From Blastococcus sp. TF02A-30 (GTDB lineage: Bacteria > Actinomycetota > Actinomycetes > Mycobacteriales > Geodermatophilaceae), in the NCBI RefSeq assembly GCF_003319185.1, contig NZ_QOHJ01000001.1, forward strand, positions 620,001 to 684,000: 64,000 nt of DNA, read 5' to 3'. The notes below the pieces were generated by a model, which saw only the letters and a program-made list of their open reading frames with translations, ran no database searches and was not told the DNA's origin. The position numbers and the translations under genes are program-made. This document shows, piece by piece, positions 50,255 through 60,055 of this stretch. The number at the start of each line of letters is the position of its first letter. Position 1 is the first letter of the stretch.

Positions 50255-51355
50255 TCACCGGGGGCAGGTGCCCAGGCTCAGCAGGCCCGGCACGCAGACG
50301 CCCAGGGGCAGCGGCAGGGGCACGTCCAGCACCGGCGGCGGGGTCGTCGTCGGTGCCGGTGCGCCCGGCCGCGGCACGGTGATGCTCGGCAGCGGCAGCA
50401 GCCCGCCCGGGGTGGGCGTCGTCGCCGGTCCGCCGCCCGGGGCGCCGTTCGGGCCGCCGGGCACGGGGGCCGGCGCGGGGGAGGACGGCGCGGGAGCCGG
50501 GGCGGGGGCCGTGGGAGCGACCGGCGAGGCGGCCGTCTGCGGGGGCGTGGTCGCCTGCCCGCCGCCCGGCGCCGCGGGCGCCTCCGGCGCGGGCGCCTCG
50601 GGCAGGCAGAGCGCTGGCACGGGGCCGAGGGGGTCGGAGCCCGCGGTCGACGGTCCGGCCGGGCAGCCCAGCGCGCCGCGCAGGCCCTCGGCGCGGGTCG
50701 TGACCTCGGTCAGGAGCGCCAGCGAGCCGTCGACGTCATCGACCGCGGACGGCGGGACGTCGTCGCGCAGCGCGGCGAGATCGGCCGACTGCTGACCCGC
50801 CCACGAGGAGAGGCGGTCCAGCGGAGCTCCCTCGCCGGTGGCCACCGCCCGCTCGGCGAGCCAGGCCGCGCCCTCGGTGGTCTGCCGGTCCATCGTCGCG
50901 ATGGTCGACTCCGCCAGGGCGGCGTCGTCGCCGAGCGCGGCCAGCTCGTCGAGGCGGGTGCTGGCGAACTCCAGCAGCGTCTGGCCGCGGGTGTCACCGG
51001 CCAGGGCCAGCTGGGTCTGCTCGGTACCGCGCTTGACGCCGTAGAGCGGATCGCCCGGACCCGCCCCCGCTGCCACGGCGACCAGCGCCGCGGCCGCCGT
51101 CACGGTGAGGGCGGCGCCGGCGAGCCCGGCGGTGAACCGGGTGCGGCGGGACGAGCTGCGGGTGTCGTCGGCGCGCAGCCGCATCAGCCGCCGGAAGGGG
51201 GAGACCGGGGCCGGCGCGGGAGAGCGGACGGCGGCCATCGCGACCAGCCGCTGCCGGGTGGCCGCGCGGAACGCCGGGTCGGGCTCGCCGTCCAGGTGCG
51301 GCGCCAGCTCCTGCAGGCGTGCGACGAGGACGTCCTCGTGGTCGCGCACGCTCAT
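50255..51355 (-). CDS. rsbN: RsbN-like anti-sigma factor (DUF5667)
   Basis: A 366-residue membrane protein. A cytoplasmic N-terminal part (residues 1-70, with [25 protein letters not shown]) is followed by one transmembrane helix (about 75-97) and a DUF5667 domain (about 99-200) beginning [21 protein letters not shown] Pro/Ala/Thr-rich outer tail ends with [18 protein letters not shown]. In Streptomyces RsbN has this layout and holds the sigma factor BldN at the membrane. It lies downstream of bldN on the same strand, and a BldN-type promoter sits before it, as in the Streptomyces feedback loop. Identity inferred from domain plus pairing. Confidence 0.82.
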   Translation of the reverse strand: MSVRDHEDVLVARLQELAPHLDGEPDPAFRAATRQRLVAMAAVRSPAPAPVSPFRRLMRLRADDTRSSSRRTRFTAGLAGAALTVTAAAALVAVAAGAGPGDPLYGVKRGTEQTQLALAGDTRGQTLLEFASTRLDELAALGDDAALAESTIATMDRQTTEGAAWLAERAVATGEGAPLDRLSSWAGQQSADLAALRDDVPPSAVDDVDGSLALLTEVTTRAEGLRGALGCPAGPSTAGSDPLGPVPALCLPEAPAPEAPAAPGGGQATTPPQTAASPVAPTAPAPAPAPSSPAPAPVPGGPNGAPGGGPATTPTPGGLLPLPSITVPRPGAPAPTTTPPPVLDVPLPLPLGVCVPGLLSLGTCPR

Positions 51356-51419
51356 CGAAGGCCCCCAGGCATCGTCCGGACGGGGCGACCGGTGTCCGTC
51401 GCACCCCGTTGCAGACCGT

Positions 51420-51448
51420 CCAACGACGGGCGAGGGTATTCGGTTACG
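51420..51448 (-). promoter_or_regulatory. Candidate BldN-type promoter for rsbN (CGTAAC-N17-CGTTGG)
   Basis: On the minus strand CGTAAC (51448-51443) and CGTTGG (51425-51420) are separated by 17 bases. The Streptomyces BldN consensus is CGTAAC, 16 bases, CGTTGA. Spacing is one base long and one -10 base differs. It lies 65 bases upstream of the rsbN ATG, in the gap between bldN and rsbN. Confidence 0.6.
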
Positions 51449-51470
51449 GCCCGAACGAACGTCGTCCCGG

Positions 51471-52241
51471 TCATCGCAGACCGTCCGGGATGAGCGCGGC
51501 CAGCCGGCGCACCGCGCGGTGCTGCAGCGCCTTGATGGCGCCGTCCTTCTTGCCCATGATCTCGGCGGTCTCGGCGACCGAGAGGCCGTGGATGAAGCGC
51601 AGCACGATGCACTCCTGCTGCTCGCTGCCCAGCTGCTGCACGCAGGCCAGCAGCTGCTGGTTGGTCAGGTGCGCGACGACCGCGTCCTCGGGGCCGTCGG
51701 TCGCCCGGTCGGCGTCGCGCATGTCCGCAGTGGCGACCTCCAGCCGGTACCGGCTGCTCTTCACGTGGTCGAGGATGATGTTGCGCGCGATCGTGACCAG
51801 CCAGGCGCCGACGTCGCGGCCCTGGAAGGACAGCGAGTCGATGCGGCGCAGGGCCCGCACGAAGGTCTCGCTGGTGACGTCCTCGGCCGTCGCCCGGTCG
51901 CCGACCCGGTGGTAGACGTACCGGTGGACCAGCGACACGTAGTGGTCGTACAGCTCCCCGAACGCCTCCGCGTCACCGTCCTGCGCGCGGCGCACCATCC
52001 CCCAGACGTCGGGCTGCCCGTCCTCCGGTGCCGGGGCCTCGACGACGGGGGCGTCCGCCACCGCCGGGGCCTCGGCCGCCACGTTCGGCTCCTCGACGCG
52101 GAGGGCCTCGGCGCTCGGCCGCGGGAACGGCTCGGCGCTCGGCCGCGGGAACGGCGTGGGACGGGGCCGCGGACGGGCATGCGGGCTGGGCCTGCGCGCC
52201 GGGGCGGCAGCGGGCCGCTCGGCGTCCAGGGGGTGCGGCAT
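51471..52241 (-). CDS. bldN: BldN-like ECF sigma factor
   Basis: A 256-residue RNA polymerase sigma factor. The first 80 residues are Pro/Ala/Arg-rich and may be a pro-sequence, as in BldN. The sigma2 region (about 82-150) has AFGELYDHYVSLVHRYVYHRVG and TAEDVTSETFVRALRRI, then GRDVGAWLVTIARNIILDHVKSSRYRLEV. The sigma4 region (about 185-245) has LGSEQQECIVLRFIHGLSVAETAEIMGKKDGAIKALQHRAVRRL. This closely matches the Streptomyces developmental sigma factor BldN. Paired with rsbN downstream. ATG at 52241 chosen; the frame stays open upstream, so the N-terminus is uncertain. Confidence 0.85.
   Translation of the reverse strand: MPHPLDAERPAAAPARRPSPHARPRPRPTPFPRPSAEPFPRPSAEALRVEEPNVAAEAPAVADAPVVEAPAPEDGQPDVWGMVRRAQDGDAEAFGELYDHYVSLVHRYVYHRVGDRATAEDVTSETFVRALRRIDSLSFQGRDVGAWLVTIARNIILDHVKSSRYRLEVATADMRDADRATDGPEDAVVAHLTNQQLLACVQQLGSEQQECIVLRFIHGLSVAETAEIMGKKDGAIKALQHRAVRRLAALIPDGLR
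52107..52154 (-). repeat. 24-bp tandem duplication in the bldN pro-region
   Basis: Two adjacent, nearly identical 24-base copies (52107-52130, 52131-52154) encode the repeated FPRPSAE peptide in the proposed pro-sequence. Confidence 0.85.
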
Positions 52242-52436
52242 GCGGGCGTTCGACCTCCTCGTCGGCCCGCCGTACCTGGACCGTCTCCACCCCGACGCGA
52301 CCGCCCCGCGGCGGTCGCGTGTGCTGCGGGTCTCGTCCCATGGTGACAACATCGCCCCAGCCCGTCCACGCCAACCCGGTGGGACGCGCGCCCGGCGACC
52401 TGATCGGGCGGTGGCAGCAGCTCCAACGGAGGAGAC

Positions 52437-53999
52437 GTGCAGGTCGTGGAGGCAGGAAGGTCCCTGGCGGCGCTGGTCCGGTCCGCGGCCGGGCAGCGCC
52501 CCGACGCCCCGGCCGTGGTCGCCGGCGACGAGCGGCTGAGCTGGGCCGAGCTGGACTCCGCCGTCGACCGGGTGGCGGCCGGGTACGCCGCCCACGGCCT
52601 GGTCCCCGGCGACCGCGTGGCCGTGCAGCTGCCCAACGGGCTGCCCTGGTTGCGCGCTGCGCTGGGTGCCCTGCGCGCCGGCCTGGTCGTGGTGCCGGTC
52701 AACACCGCCTACACCGAACCCGAGCTCGCCCACGTCCTCGGTGACTCGGGCGCCGCCCTGCTGGTGGCCGACGGGCCGCGCGACGACGTCGCCGGGGTGC
52801 CGGTCTGCGCCGGCCCACCCGAGGCGGAGGGCCCGCCGCGGGCCGTCGCCGACGACCCCGCCGAGCTGGCCTTCCTCTGCTACACGAGCGGCACGACGGG
52901 TCGCCCGCGCGGCGCGATGCTGACCTCCGGTGCGCTGGCGGCCAACCAGCAGCAGTGCCTGCAGATGTCACCGCCGCCCGTGCGGGCCGACGACCGGGTG
53001 CTGCTGGTGCTCCCGCTGTTCCACGTCTACGGGCTCAACGCCGGCTTCGGCCTGGTCGCGGCGACCGGTGCGTGCGCCGTCCTGCAGGAGAGCTTCGACC
53101 CGCGCAGCTCCCTGGCGTTGATGGCCGAGGAGCAGGTCACCGCGGTGCCCGGGGCCCCGCCGATGTACCAGGCGTGGCTGGCGGTCGCGGACGCCGCCGG
53201 CAGCGACGCCGACCTGCGACGGGCGTTCGCCGCGGTCCGGCTGGCGTCCTCGGGCGCCGCGCCGCTGCCCGAGGAGGTGTGGACGGCGATGCGCGAGCGG
53301 GCCGCGGTGACGGTCTGGGAGGGCTACGGGCTCACCGAGGCCGCGCCGGTCGTCGCCAGCACGCTGGCCACCGGGCGGCCCAAGCCCGACTGCATCGGCG
53401 GTCCGCTGCCGGGCATCGAGGTCCAGCTCCGGGACACCGCGGCGCACGAGGAGCTCGTCCCCGCGGACGACGAGTCGCACGAGGAGGGCCCGGGCGAGAT
53501 CTGGGTCCGCGGGGCGAACCTGTTCGCCGGCTACTGGCCCGACGGGGCCGACGGCCCGGACGCCGACGGGTGGCTGGGCACCGGTGACCTGGCCTACCGG
53601 GACGCCGACGGCGACCTGCACCTGGTCGACCGGCGCAGCGACCTGATCCTGGTGAGCGGCTTCAACGTCTACCCCGCCGAGGTGGAGCGGGTGCTCGACG
53701 CGCACCCCGCGGTGGCCGAGAGCGCGGTCATCGGCGTGCCCGACGCCCGCACGGGAGCGGCGGTGCGCGCCGTCGTCGCCCTGGTGCCGGACGCGCGGCT
53801 CACCTTCGAGGAGCTGCGCGACCACGCCGCCGCGTCGCTGGCCCGGTACAAGGTGCCGACGTCGGTGCACTTCCTCCCGGCGCTGCCGCACTCGCTCACC
53901 GGCAAGGTGAGCCGGGCCCGGCTGCGCGAGCTCGGCCTGACCGCGGCCGGGTCGGACGACGAGCAGCCCGCGGCCGCGCAGGAGGCCGCCGGTGGCTGA
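52437..53999 (+). CDS. AMP-dependent acyl-CoA synthetase
   Basis: A 520-residue adenylate-forming enzyme that activates a carboxylic acid with ATP and joins it to CoA. The P-loop-like motif is FLCYTSGTTGRPRGAML, followed by LLVLPLFHVYGLNAG, WEGYGLTEAAPVVAS, WLGTGDLAYRDADG and the C-terminal hinge DLILVSGFNVYPAEVE; the catalytic Lys is in SLTGKVSRARLREL. The substrate is probably a fatty or aromatic acid but is not readable. The GTG at 52437 has a GGAGGAG site very close; GTG 52446 gives better spacing. The glutaredoxin-like gene overlaps its 3' end by 8 bases. Confidence 0.9.
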   Translation: MQVVEAGRSLAALVRSAAGQRPDAPAVVAGDERLSWAELDSAVDRVAAGYAAHGLVPGDRVAVQLPNGLPWLRAALGALRAGLVVVPVNTAYTEPELAHVLGDSGAALLVADGPRDDVAGVPVCAGPPEAEGPPRAVADDPAELAFLCYTSGTTGRPRGAMLTSGALAANQQQCLQMSPPPVRADDRVLLVLPLFHVYGLNAGFGLVAATGACAVLQESFDPRSSLALMAEEQVTAVPGAPPMYQAWLAVADAAGSDADLRRAFAAVRLASSGAAPLPEEVWTAMRERAAVTVWEGYGLTEAAPVVASTLATGRPKPDCIGGPLPGIEVQLRDTAAHEELVPADDESHEEGPGEIWVRGANLFAGYWPDGADGPDADGWLGTGDLAYRDADGDLHLVDRRSDLILVSGFNVYPAEVERVLDAHPAVAESAVIGVPDARTGAAVRAVVALVPDARLTFEELRDHAAASLARYKVPTSVHFLPALPHSLTGKVSRARLRELGLTAAGSDDEQPAAAQEAAGG

Positions 54000-54243
54000 G
54001 CCCGCTGCCCGGCTGCAGCTGCTCACCCGTGCCGGCTGCCACCTGTGCGAGGTGGCCGCGGAGACCCTCGCCCGGATCGCGGACGACGCCGGCCTGGTGC
54101 CGGCCGAGGTCGACGTGGACGCCGACCCGGAGCTGCAGGCCGAGTACGGGGACCGCGTGCCGGTCGTGCTGCTCGACGGCCGGGAGCACTCCTACTTCAC
54201 CGTCGACGTGCCCCGGCTGCGCCGCGACCTCGGTCTCCGCTAG
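53992..54243 (+). CDS. Glutaredoxin-like protein (DUF836)
   Basis: An 83-residue thioredoxin-fold protein of the glutaredoxin-like DUF836 family. The redox motif is CHLC in LLTRAGCHLCEVAAETLA near residue 16, and the cis-Pro strand is in GDRVPVVLLDGRE. It could reduce disulfides with mycothiol or thioredoxin reductase, but the partner is unknown. It matches Rv0508, which likewise precedes hemA in mycobacteria. The GTG start overlaps the acyl-CoA synthetase stop by 8 bases. It is probably the last gene before the rex promoter. Confidence 0.85.
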   Translation: MAEPAARLQLLTRAGCHLCEVAAETLARIADDAGLVPAEVDVDADPELQAEYGDRVPVVLLDGREHSYFTVDVPRLRRDLGLR

Positions 54244-54351
54244 CCGGCGCCACCCGGCCTCGGCCGCTCCCTGCGGCCGTGGTTAGGGTGGTCCTCACCA
54301 CAGCTCCACCCGAACGGGGCCGGTCAGCGCGCCGCGCGGCCTCCGGCGACT

Positions 54352-54380
54352 TTGTTCCGGCGTTCACAAGCGGCTACCGT
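54352..54380 (+). promoter_or_regulatory. rex promoter with overlapping Rex operator
   Basis: -35 TTGTTC (54352-54357), 17 bases, -10 TACCGT (54375-54380). The 18-base site 54352-54369, TTGTTCC GGCG TTCACAA, has one perfect Rex half-site (TTCACAA) and a weaker other half (consensus TTGTGAA). Operator and -35 overlap, so Rex would repress the rex-hem operon when the NADH/NAD ratio is low. Confidence 0.6.
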
Positions 54381-54487
54381 GGCCTCCGCGGGTGCCCGTC
54401 GCCCGCGTTCCCCGACGCCTGCGTTTCTGCGTCGCGCCCGCTTCCGGCCCCGGCCGGAGGAGCCGGCGCGGCCGCTGTGGAGAGCCC

Positions 54488-55153
54488 GTGAACCAGCCGC
54501 GGCCCCGGATCATCCCGGAGGCCACCGTCGCCCGCCTGGCCGTGTACCTCCGGGTGCTCACCACGCTGGCCGACGGCGGCCGGACGACGGTGTCCTCCGG
54601 CGAGCTGGCCTCCGCCGCCGGCGTCAACCCCGCCGGGCTGCGCAAGGACCTCTCCCACCTGGGCCCCTGCGGCGTGCGCGGGGTCGGCTACGAGGTCGGC
54701 ACCCTGCGCGACCGCATCGCCCGCGTCCTCGGCGTGGAGCGTTCCCGGGCCTGCGTGCTGGTCGGCATCGGAAACCTGGGCTCGGCGCTGGCCGGCTACG
54801 CCGGCTTCGGCACCCGCGGCTTCGAGTTCGTGGGGCTGTTCGACGCCTCCCCGACCCGGATCGGCCAGCCCGTGGGCGGGCTCCAGGTCCGGCCCCTCGA
54901 CGAGCTCGAGGAGGTCGTGACGGCGACCGGGGCCTCCATCGGGGTCATCACGACACCGGCCGACGTGGCCCAGCCGGTCTGCGACCGGCTCGCCGCGGCC
55001 GGGGTGAGGAGCATCTTGAACTTCGCGCCGGTGACGCTCGTGGCGCCCGCGGGGGTCGACGTCCGCAAGGTCGACCTGTCCGTCGAGCTGCAGGTCCTCG
55101 CCTTCCTCGGCCAGCAGCGCTCGGTTCCCCTGCCCGTCGAGGAGCCGGCGTGA
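54488..55153 (+). CDS. rex: Redox-sensing repressor Rex
   Basis: A 221-residue dimeric repressor that senses the NADH/NAD+ ratio. The winged helix has VARLAVYLRVLTTLADGG and SSGELASAAGVNPAGLRKDLSHLG. The Rossmann domain has VLVGIGNLGSALAGYAGF, and GLFDASPTRIGQPV; VITTPADVAQPVCDRL and NFAPVTL also fit. High NADH releases Rex from DNA. The next genes are hemA, hemC, hemD, hemB and later hemL, so Rex probably ties heme and cytochrome synthesis to respiration. The GTG at 54488 begins the usual Rex N-terminus. hemA overlaps it by GTGA. Confidence 0.95.
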   Translation: MNQPRPRIIPEATVARLAVYLRVLTTLADGGRTTVSSGELASAAGVNPAGLRKDLSHLGPCGVRGVGYEVGTLRDRIARVLGVERSRACVLVGIGNLGSALAGYAGFGTRGFEFVGLFDASPTRIGQPVGGLQVRPLDELEEVVTATGASIGVITTPADVAQPVCDRLAAAGVRSILNFAPVTLVAPAGVDVRKVDLSVELQVLAFLGQQRSVPLPVEEPA

Positions 55154-56508
55154 GCCTGCTCGCGGTGGGGATCAGCCACCAGACCGCACCGGTCGCGCTG
55201 CTCGAGCAGTTCGCTCTCGCGCACGACGACCGGGTCAAGGCGCTGCACGAGCTGGTCGGCTCCGACCACGTGAGCGAGGCCCTGGTCCTGGCCACCTGCA
55301 ACCGGGTCGAGGTCTTCGCCGAGGTGGAGAAGTTCCACGGCGGCGTCACCGAGGTCAGCCGGGTGCTCGCCCGCCAGGCCGGCGCCACGGTGGAGGAGCT
55401 CTCCCCGTACGTCACCGTCCACTACGAGGACCAGGCGATCGCGCACCTGTTCACCGTCGCCGCGGGCCTGGACTCGATGGTGGTCGGCGAGACGCAGGTG
55501 CTCGGGCAGCTGCGGGCCGCGTACGCGCTGGCCCGCGAGGAGGGCACCGTCGGCCGCGCGCTGCACCCGATCGCGCAGCGGGCGCTGCGGGTCGGCAAGC
55601 GGGTGCACGCCGAGACCGGCATCGACCGGGCCGGAGCCTCGCTGGTGTCGGTGGCGCTGGACCGCACCGAGGCCCGCATCGGCGACCTCACCGGGCGGCG
55701 CACGCTGGTCGTCGGCGCCGGCTCCATGGGCGCCCTCGCCGCCACCACCCTGGCCCGCCGCGGCGCCGACGTCGTCGTCAGCAGCCGGACCGAGGCCTCG
55801 GCGCACCGGCTGGCCGACAGCATCGGCGGCCGCGCCGTCGAGCTCTCCCGCGCAGCCGCCGAGCTCCGCGAGGCCGACGTGCTGGTCTCCTGCACCGGCG
55901 CCTCGGGGATCGTGGTGCACACCGACGTCGTCGCCGCCGCGATGGCCGACCGCGCCGGCCGCCCGCTCGTCGTCGTCGACCTGGCCCTGCCGCGCGACGT
56001 CGACCCCGGCGTCGCGGCGCTGCCCGGCGTGCACGTGGTGGACCTCGCCCTGCTGCAGGGCGAGCGGGCCGCGGCCGACGGCGAGGCGGCCACCACGCCG
56101 GTCGCCGCGGACGACATCTCCGCCGCGCACGCCATGATCGAGGCCGAGGCCGCGCTGCTGCGCGCCGAGCAGCAGGCCGCCGCCGTCGCCCCCACGGTGT
56201 CCGCGCTGCGCAGCCAGGCCGCCGAGGTCGTCGACGCCGAGCTGCTGCGCCTGTCCACGCGGCTGCCCGACCTGGACGCCCGCTCCCGCGCCGAGATCGC
56301 CCGAACCGTGCGCCGCGTCGTCGACAAGCTGCTGCACGAGCCGACCGTGCGGGTCAAGGAGCTGGCCGCCGGTCCCGGCGGCACCGACTACGCCGACGCG
56401 CTGCGCGCCCTGTTCGGGCTGGGCATCGACGCTGACGTCGTGGCGCAGGCCGGCAGCCTCGCCGACGCGGTCACCGTCGACCCCGAGCGCCCCGGCGGTG
56501 CCGCGTGA
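55150..56508 (+). CDS. hemA: Glutamyl-tRNA reductase HemA
   Basis: A 452-residue enzyme that reduces glutamyl-tRNA to glutamate-1-semialdehyde, the first step of tetrapyrrole synthesis in the C5 pathway. The catalytic Cys50 is in [13 protein letters not shown], the NADPH loop is [17 protein letters not shown], and [24 protein letters not shown] is the family block. The C-terminal dimerisation region has LRALFGLG. It is longer than many bacterial GluTRs because of a C-terminal extension, normal in actinobacteria. It overlaps rex and hemC by GTGA on each side. Confidence 0.97.
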   Translation: MSLLAVGISHQTAPVALLEQFALAHDDRVKALHELVGSDHVSEALVLATCNRVEVFAEVEKFHGGVTEVSRVLARQAGATVEELSPYVTVHYEDQAIAHLFTVAAGLDSMVVGETQVLGQLRAAYALAREEGTVGRALHPIAQRALRVGKRVHAETGIDRAGASLVSVALDRTEARIGDLTGRRTLVVGAGSMGALAATTLARRGADVVVSSRTEASAHRLADSIGGRAVELSRAAAELREADVLVSCTGASGIVVHTDVVAAAMADRAGRPLVVVDLALPRDVDPGVAALPGVHVVDLALLQGERAAADGEAATTPVAADDISAAHAMIEAEAALLRAEQQAAAVAPTVSALRSQAAEVVDAELLRLSTRLPDLDARSRAEIARTVRRVVDKLLHEPTVRVKELAAGPGGTDYADALRALFGLGIDADVVAQAGSLADAVTVDPERPGGAA

Positions 56509-57458
56509 CCGCGGCGACCGCGACGACGACGCTGCGCCTGGGCACCCGGGCCAGCGCGCTGGCGACCACCCAGTCCCAGATGGTCGCCGACGCGCTGACC
56601 GCCGCCACCGGCGTGCCGGTGGAGCTGGTCCGGATCACCACCGAGGGCGACCGCTCCCAGGCCGCCATCGCCCAGCTGGGCGGCACCGGGGTGTTCGTGA
56701 CCGCGCTGCGCGACGCGCTGCTGGCCGGTGACATCGATCTCGCGGTGCACAGCTACAAGGACCTGCCGACGGCGCCGGAGCCGGGGCTCATCCTCGCCGC
56801 GGTGCCGCCGCGCGAGGACCCCCGCGACGCGCTGGTCGCCCGGGACGGGCTCACCCTCGGCGAGCTGCCCCCCGGTTCCCGGGTCGGCACCGGCGCCCCG
56901 CGCCGCGTCGCCCAGCTGCGGGCGCTCGGTCTCGGGCTCGAGGTGGTGCCGATCCGCGGGAACGTGGACACGCGGCTCGGCCGGGTGCCCGGGCACGGCG
57001 GCGCGGGCGACCTCGACGCCGTCGTCCTCGCCCGCGCCGGGCTGTCCCGGCTGGGCCGGACCGACGTGATCACCGAGACCCTCGACCCGCTGCAGGTGCT
57101 GCCCGCGCCGGCGCAGGGGGCGCTGGCCGTCGAGTGCCGCACCAGCGACGCCCGCACCCGGGAGCTGCTCGGCCGGCTGGAGGACGCCGCCACCCGGTGC
57201 TGCGTGCTCGCCGAGCGCACGACGCTCGCGGCGCTCGAGGCCGGCTGCAGCGCCCCGGTGGCCGCCTACGCCGAGGTGGCCGAGGGCGAGGACGGCCCCG
57301 AGCTGTTCCTGCGCGCCTCGGTGACCGCGCTGGACGGCGGCGACGCCGTCCGGGGTTCGCTCAGCGGACCCCTGGCCGACGCCGCGGCCCTCGGCCGCGC
57401 GCTCGCCGACGACCTGCTCGACCGCGGTGCGGCCGAGCTCATGGCGGCCGCCCGGTGA
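56505..57458 (+). CDS. hemC: Hydroxymethylbilane synthase HemC
   Basis: A 317-residue enzyme that joins four porphobilinogen units into hydroxymethylbilane on a covalently attached dipyrromethane cofactor. Text includes [33 protein letters not shown] and the cofactor Cys in [16 protein letters not shown] at about residue 248. Length is normal. The GTG overlaps the hemA stop. It is followed by 64 bases and then hemD with its own ribosome site. Confidence 0.97.
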   Translation: MTAATATTTLRLGTRASALATTQSQMVADALTAATGVPVELVRITTEGDRSQAAIAQLGGTGVFVTALRDALLAGDIDLAVHSYKDLPTAPEPGLILAAVPPREDPRDALVARDGLTLGELPPGSRVGTGAPRRVAQLRALGLGLEVVPIRGNVDTRLGRVPGHGGAGDLDAVVLARAGLSRLGRTDVITETLDPLQVLPAPAQGALAVECRTSDARTRELLGRLEDAATRCCVLAERTTLAALEAGCSAPVAAYAEVAEGEDGPELFLRASVTALDGGDAVRGSLSGPLADAAALGRALADDLLDRGAAELMAAAR

Positions 57459-57522
57459 CCGGCGCCGCACCCCAGATCCCCGCACACGCCCGAACCGTTC
57501 GGGCCAGAACCAGGAGCACGCG

Positions 57523-59058
57523 ATGACGCGCAACCGCGCGAGCGCCGGCCGGATCGTCTTCGTCGGCGCCGGCCCCGGCGACCCCGGCATGCTGACCGCC
57601 CGGGCCACGGCCGCGCTGGCCGAGGCCGCCCAGGTCCACGTCGACGCTGACGTCCCGACCGTCCTCCAGGACGCCGTCCAGGAGCTGGCCCCGCAGGCCG
57701 AGCTCGTCCCCGTCGCCGGGGAGCCGGCGGAGGTGGCGAAGGCGGCCGTGGCCGCCGCCAAGGGCGGCGCCGTCGTCGTGCGCCTGGTCGCCGGCGACCC
57801 GTACACCGACGACGACGCGGTCAAGGAGGTGCTGGCCGTCGGCCGCACCTCGGTGGCCTTCGACGTCGTCCCCGGCGTCGCCCCGGCGACCGCCGTCCCG
57901 GCCTTCGCCGGTGTCGCGCCCGGCAGCACGACGCTCACCGCGGACCTGAGCAGCGGCGTCGACCTGACCGCGCTCGCCGCCGCGGCCTCGGCCACCGGCG
58001 GCACGCTGGTCCTGCAGGCCGCCGCCGAGGAGCTCCCCGACGCCGCCGCGCGGCTGGTCGAGGGCGGTCTCCCCGGCGGCACGCCGGTGGTCGTGACCAC
58101 CGGTGGCTCGGGCACGGCGCAGAAGAGCGTCGTCGCCAAGCTGGCCGCCGTGGCCGAGAAGGACGCGGGCCTCGACGCCCTCACCGGCCCGGTGGTGGCG
58201 ACCGTCGGCGCGGCCGTCGACAAGCGCGCCCGGCTGTCCTGGTGGGAGAGCCGGCCGCTGTTCGGCTGGCGGGTGCTGGTGCCCCGCACCAAGGACCAGG
58301 CCGGTGAGATGAGCGACCGGCTGCGCGCCTACGGCGCCGTGCCGGTCGAGGTGCCGACGATCGCCGTCGAGCCGCCGCGCAGCCCCGCGCAGATGGACCG
58401 CGCCATCAAGGGTCTGGTCACCGGCCGCTACGGCTGGATCGTGTTCACCTCGGTGAACGCGGTCAAGGCGGTGCGCGAGAAGTTCGCCGAGCTGGGCCTC
58501 GACGCCCGCGCGTTCGCCGGCGTCAAGGTCGCCTGCGTCGGCGAGCAGACCGCCGCCGCGGTGCGCGAGTTCGGCATCGTGCCGGAGCTGCTGCCCACCG
58601 GCGAGCAGTCCAGCCAGGGCCTGCTGGCCGACTTCCCCGAGTTCGACGACGTGCTCGACCCGATCAACCGGGTGCTGCTGCCGCACGCCGACATCGCCAC
58701 CGAGGTGCTCGCCGCCGGGCTGGTCGAGCGCGGCTGGGAGGTCGACGACGTCACCGCCTACCGCACCGTCCGGGCGGCCCCGCCGCCGGCGCCGGTGCGC
58801 GAGGCGATCAAGGGCGGCGGCTTCGACGCGGTGTGCTTCACCTCGTCGAGCACGGTGCGCAACCTGGTCGGGATCGCCGGAAAGCCGCACGCCAAGACCG
58901 TCGTCGCGGTGATCGGCCCGCAGACCGCGGCCACCGCGCAGGAGTTCGGCCTGCGCGTGGACGTGCAGCCGGAGACCGCCGCGGTGGCCCCGCTGGTCGA
59001 CGCGCTGGCGGAGTTCGCCGCCGCGCGCCGGGCCGAGCAGGAGGAGGCCGGGAAGTGA
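57523..59058 (+). CDS. hemD: Uroporphyrinogen-III synthase HemD, fused to a methyltransferase-like domain
   Basis: A 511-residue two-domain protein. Residues about 10-235 resemble the SAM-dependent uroporphyrinogen methyltransferase fold (VFVGAGPGDPGMLTARAT, VRLVAGDPYTDDDAV, VPGVAPATAVPAF), though several catalytic stretches are diverged, so its activity is uncertain. Residues about 245-500 are uroporphyrinogen-III synthase, which closes hydroxymethylbilane: RVLVPRTKDQAGEMSDRL, WIVFTSVNAVKAV, CVGEQTAAAV. The fusion is usual in actinobacteria (Rv0511). An AGGAG site lies 6 bases before the ATG at 57523. hemB overlaps it by GTGA. Confidence 0.92.
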   Translation: MTRNRASAGRIVFVGAGPGDPGMLTARATAALAEAAQVHVDADVPTVLQDAVQELAPQAELVPVAGEPAEVAKAAVAAAKGGAVVVRLVAGDPYTDDDAVKEVLAVGRTSVAFDVVPGVAPATAVPAFAGVAPGSTTLTADLSSGVDLTALAAAASATGGTLVLQAAAEELPDAAARLVEGGLPGGTPVVVTTGGSGTAQKSVVAKLAAVAEKDAGLDALTGPVVATVGAAVDKRARLSWWESRPLFGWRVLVPRTKDQAGEMSDRLRAYGAVPVEVPTIAVEPPRSPAQMDRAIKGLVTGRYGWIVFTSVNAVKAVREKFAELGLDARAFAGVKVACVGEQTAAAVREFGIVPELLPTGEQSSQGLLADFPEFDDVLDPINRVLLPHADIATEVLAAGLVERGWEVDDVTAYRTVRAAPPPAPVREAIKGGGFDAVCFTSSSTVRNLVGIAGKPHAKTVVAVIGPQTAATAQEFGLRVDVQPETAAVAPLVDALAEFAAARRAEQEEAGK

Positions 59059-60047
59059 GCGGCGGCGCCACTCCGGGCTTCGCGCGCGGGCGGCGGCTGC
59101 GGTCGACGCCCGCGCTCCGGCGGCTGACCGCGGAGACCCGGCTGGCCCCGGCCGACCTGGTGCTGCCGGTCTTCGTCAAGGAGGGCATCGACGAGCCGGT
59201 CGCGATCGGCTCGATGCCCGGCGTCGTCCAGCACACCCAGGACTCGCTGCGGAAGGCCGCGCACGAGGCGGCCGAGGCCGGCATCGGCGGGCTGATGCTG
59301 TTCGGCATCCCGTCGTATAAGGACCCGGTCGGGTCGCAGGCCGACGCCGCCGACGGCGTGGTCAACGTGGCGCTGCAGCAGCTGCGGGCCGACCTCGGCG
59401 ACGAGCTGGTGCTCATGGCCGACCTGTGCCTGTGCGAGTACACCGACCACGGGCACTGCGGCGTCGTCACCCCGGCGGGCGTGGTGGACAACGACCCGAC
59501 GCTGGACCGGTACGCCGCCGTGGCGATCGCGCAGGCCCAGGCCGGCGCCCACCTGGTCGCGCCCAGCGGGATGATGGACGGCCAGGTGGCGGCCATCCGC
59601 GCCGGGCTGGACAGCGCCGCGTTCACCGAGGTGCCGATCCTGGCCTACGCGGCCAAGTACGCCTCGGGCTTCTACGGGCCCTTCCGCGAGGCCGCCGAGG
59701 GTGCGCCGCAGTTCGGCGACCGCTCGACCTACCAGATGGACCCGCCCAACGCCGACGAGGCGCTGCGCGAGGTGGCGCAGGACCTGGCCGAGGGCGCCGA
59801 CGCGGTCATGGTCAAGCCGGCGCTGCCCTACCTCGACATCGTCGCCAAGGTGGCCGCGGCGGTGCAGGTGCCGGTGTCGGCCTACCAGGTCAGCGGCGAG
59901 TACGCGATGGTCGAGGCGGCCGCGGCGAACGGCTGGGTGGACCGGGAGCGGGCGATCCTCGAGACGCTGATCTCGATCCGCCGCGCCGGCGCCGGCCAGG
60001 TGCTCACCTACTGGGCGGTCGAGGCCGCACGGCTGCTCGCCCGCTAG
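59055..60047 (+). CDS. hemB: Porphobilinogen synthase HemB
   Basis: A 330-residue enzyme that joins two 5-aminolevulinate molecules into porphobilinogen. The Zn-binding region is [14 protein letters not shown] with three Cys, which shows a zinc-type enzyme. The two Schiff-base lysines are in [16 protein letters not shown] and [12 protein letters not shown] (near residue 255). Text [12 protein letters not shown] and [17 protein letters not shown] also fits. It overlaps hemD by GTGA and is followed 8 bases later by the DUF3093 gene. Confidence 0.97.
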   Translation: MSGGATPGFARGRRLRSTPALRRLTAETRLAPADLVLPVFVKEGIDEPVAIGSMPGVVQHTQDSLRKAAHEAAEAGIGGLMLFGIPSYKDPVGSQADAADGVVNVALQQLRADLGDELVLMADLCLCEYTDHGHCGVVTPAGVVDNDPTLDRYAAVAIAQAQAGAHLVAPSGMMDGQVAAIRAGLDSAAFTEVPILAYAAKYASGFYGPFREAAEGAPQFGDRSTYQMDPPNADEALREVAQDLAEGADAVMVKPALPYLDIVAKVAAAVQVPVSAYQVSGEYAMVEAAAANGWVDRERAILETLISIRRAGAGQVLTYWAVEAARLLAR

Positions 60048-60055
60048 GCGGCACC

